From CAZMRW01 sp964568805 (GTDB lineage: Bacteria > Pseudomonadota > Gammaproteobacteria > Methylococcales > Methylomonadaceae): a stretch of DNA of 6,641 nucleotides. The stretch lies in contig CAZMRW010000132.1 in NCBI GenBank assembly GCA_964568805.1, positions 1 to 6,641 of the forward strand. The letters run 5' to 3'. Shown one piece after another: positions 6,407-6,641 of this stretch. The position numbers were made by a program, and so were the translations under genes. Under the pieces are notes generated by a model that saw nothing but the letters and a program-made list of their open reading frames with translations, had not been told where the DNA came from and searched no databases. Every line of letters begins with the position of its first letter. Positions within the stretch are counted from its first letter, which is position 1.

Positions 6407-6641
6407 TGGGAAGAGCAGCCAATTAGATCTGGCAATATTTAAAAAATTAGACAAGTCCAGGCGACGAATGGCTTCAGTCGGCCATTATGTGAAGTTTCCT
6501 TTTATGCATAGCGGATTGCCATGAGCGAGATGCGACCTGGGTTGGATGCTTGTATTTCGTTCACGATCTTTGCATAATTTCAGCGACTTTAATTCTACTT
6601 TGTTAAATTCAAGATATCGCATAAGTAATTGATTTAAACTA
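6407..6641. other. Gene-free region after the dsbD operon
   Basis: No open frame with family resemblance or a credible RBS was found. The segment has a weak hairpin near its left side, a mixed middle (about 6451-6570) with GTCGGCC- and CGACCTGG-like motifs reminiscent of degenerate intergenic repeats, and an A/T-rich right end (about 6570-6641). That right end may belong to the promoter of a gene beyond the window. No convincing -35/-10 pair was identified. Confidence 0.5.
6467..6486 (+). terminator. Weak hairpin downstream of the thioredoxin gene
   Basis: AATGGC (6467-6472) pairs with GCCATT (6481-6486) around an 8-nt loop, closable by one more T-G wobble. It lies 60 bp after the stop and is followed by a loosely T-rich TTTCCTTTT (6495-6503) rather than a clean T run directly after the stem. 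It could end the cutA-dsbD-thioredoxin transcript, but the stem is short. Confidence 0.25.

Noticed and set aside
6485..6622. 45-codon minus-strand frame in the right gene-free region
   Set aside because: There is no Shine-Dalgarno, no hydrophobic or domain pattern, and the composition is uncharacteristic. The length is within chance expectation for non-coding DNA.

Overview
The window looks like ordinary chromosomal core sequence from a gammaproteobacterium. The UvrD protein can be followed residue by residue against the E. coli enzyme, and the cutA-dsbD adjacency is the same as in enteric bacteria. GC content looks close to half by eye. A methanotroph-like lineage (Methylococcales) or a relative is my guess from general gene style and is not shown by the sequence. 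There is no phage, transposon, CRISPR or RNA gene inside the window.

Layout, left to right. Bases 1-244 are gene-free; the extreme left edge holds what looks like the -35 half of a strong leftward promoter for something outside the window. uvrD (245-2410, minus) is a complete DNA helicase II gene. A 112-bp divergent spacer follows, with a rightward promoter candidate and an off-spacing LexA-box-like palindrome. It leads to a 79-aa membrane protein of the DUF2892 (YgaP transmembrane-like) type at 2523-2762 (plus), closed by a perfect 10-bp hairpin at 2769-2802. fxsA (2819-3256, minus) converges on that hairpin and is divergent from the last unit, cutA-dsbD-thioredoxin (3355-6406, plus). Bases 6407-6641 are gene-free.

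The three rightward genes are physically locked together: cutA overlaps dsbD by 19 nt, and dsbD overlaps the TlpA/ResA-like gene by the ATGA tetranucleotide. They form a likely operon for envelope thiol and metal homeostasis. DsbD carries electrons from cytoplasmic thioredoxin across the inner membrane. The small membrane-anchored CXXC protein is a plausible client or parallel reductant. CutA is the classic companion at this locus.

The most notable feature is the architecture of DsbD. It has two tandem copies of the periplasmic DsbD-alpha domain, each with its own CXXXXXC pair, instead of the single copy in E. coli. The active-site cap loop differs between the copies. I see no wholly undescribed system in this window. 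The double-alpha DsbD coupled to a dedicated thioredoxin is the best lead.
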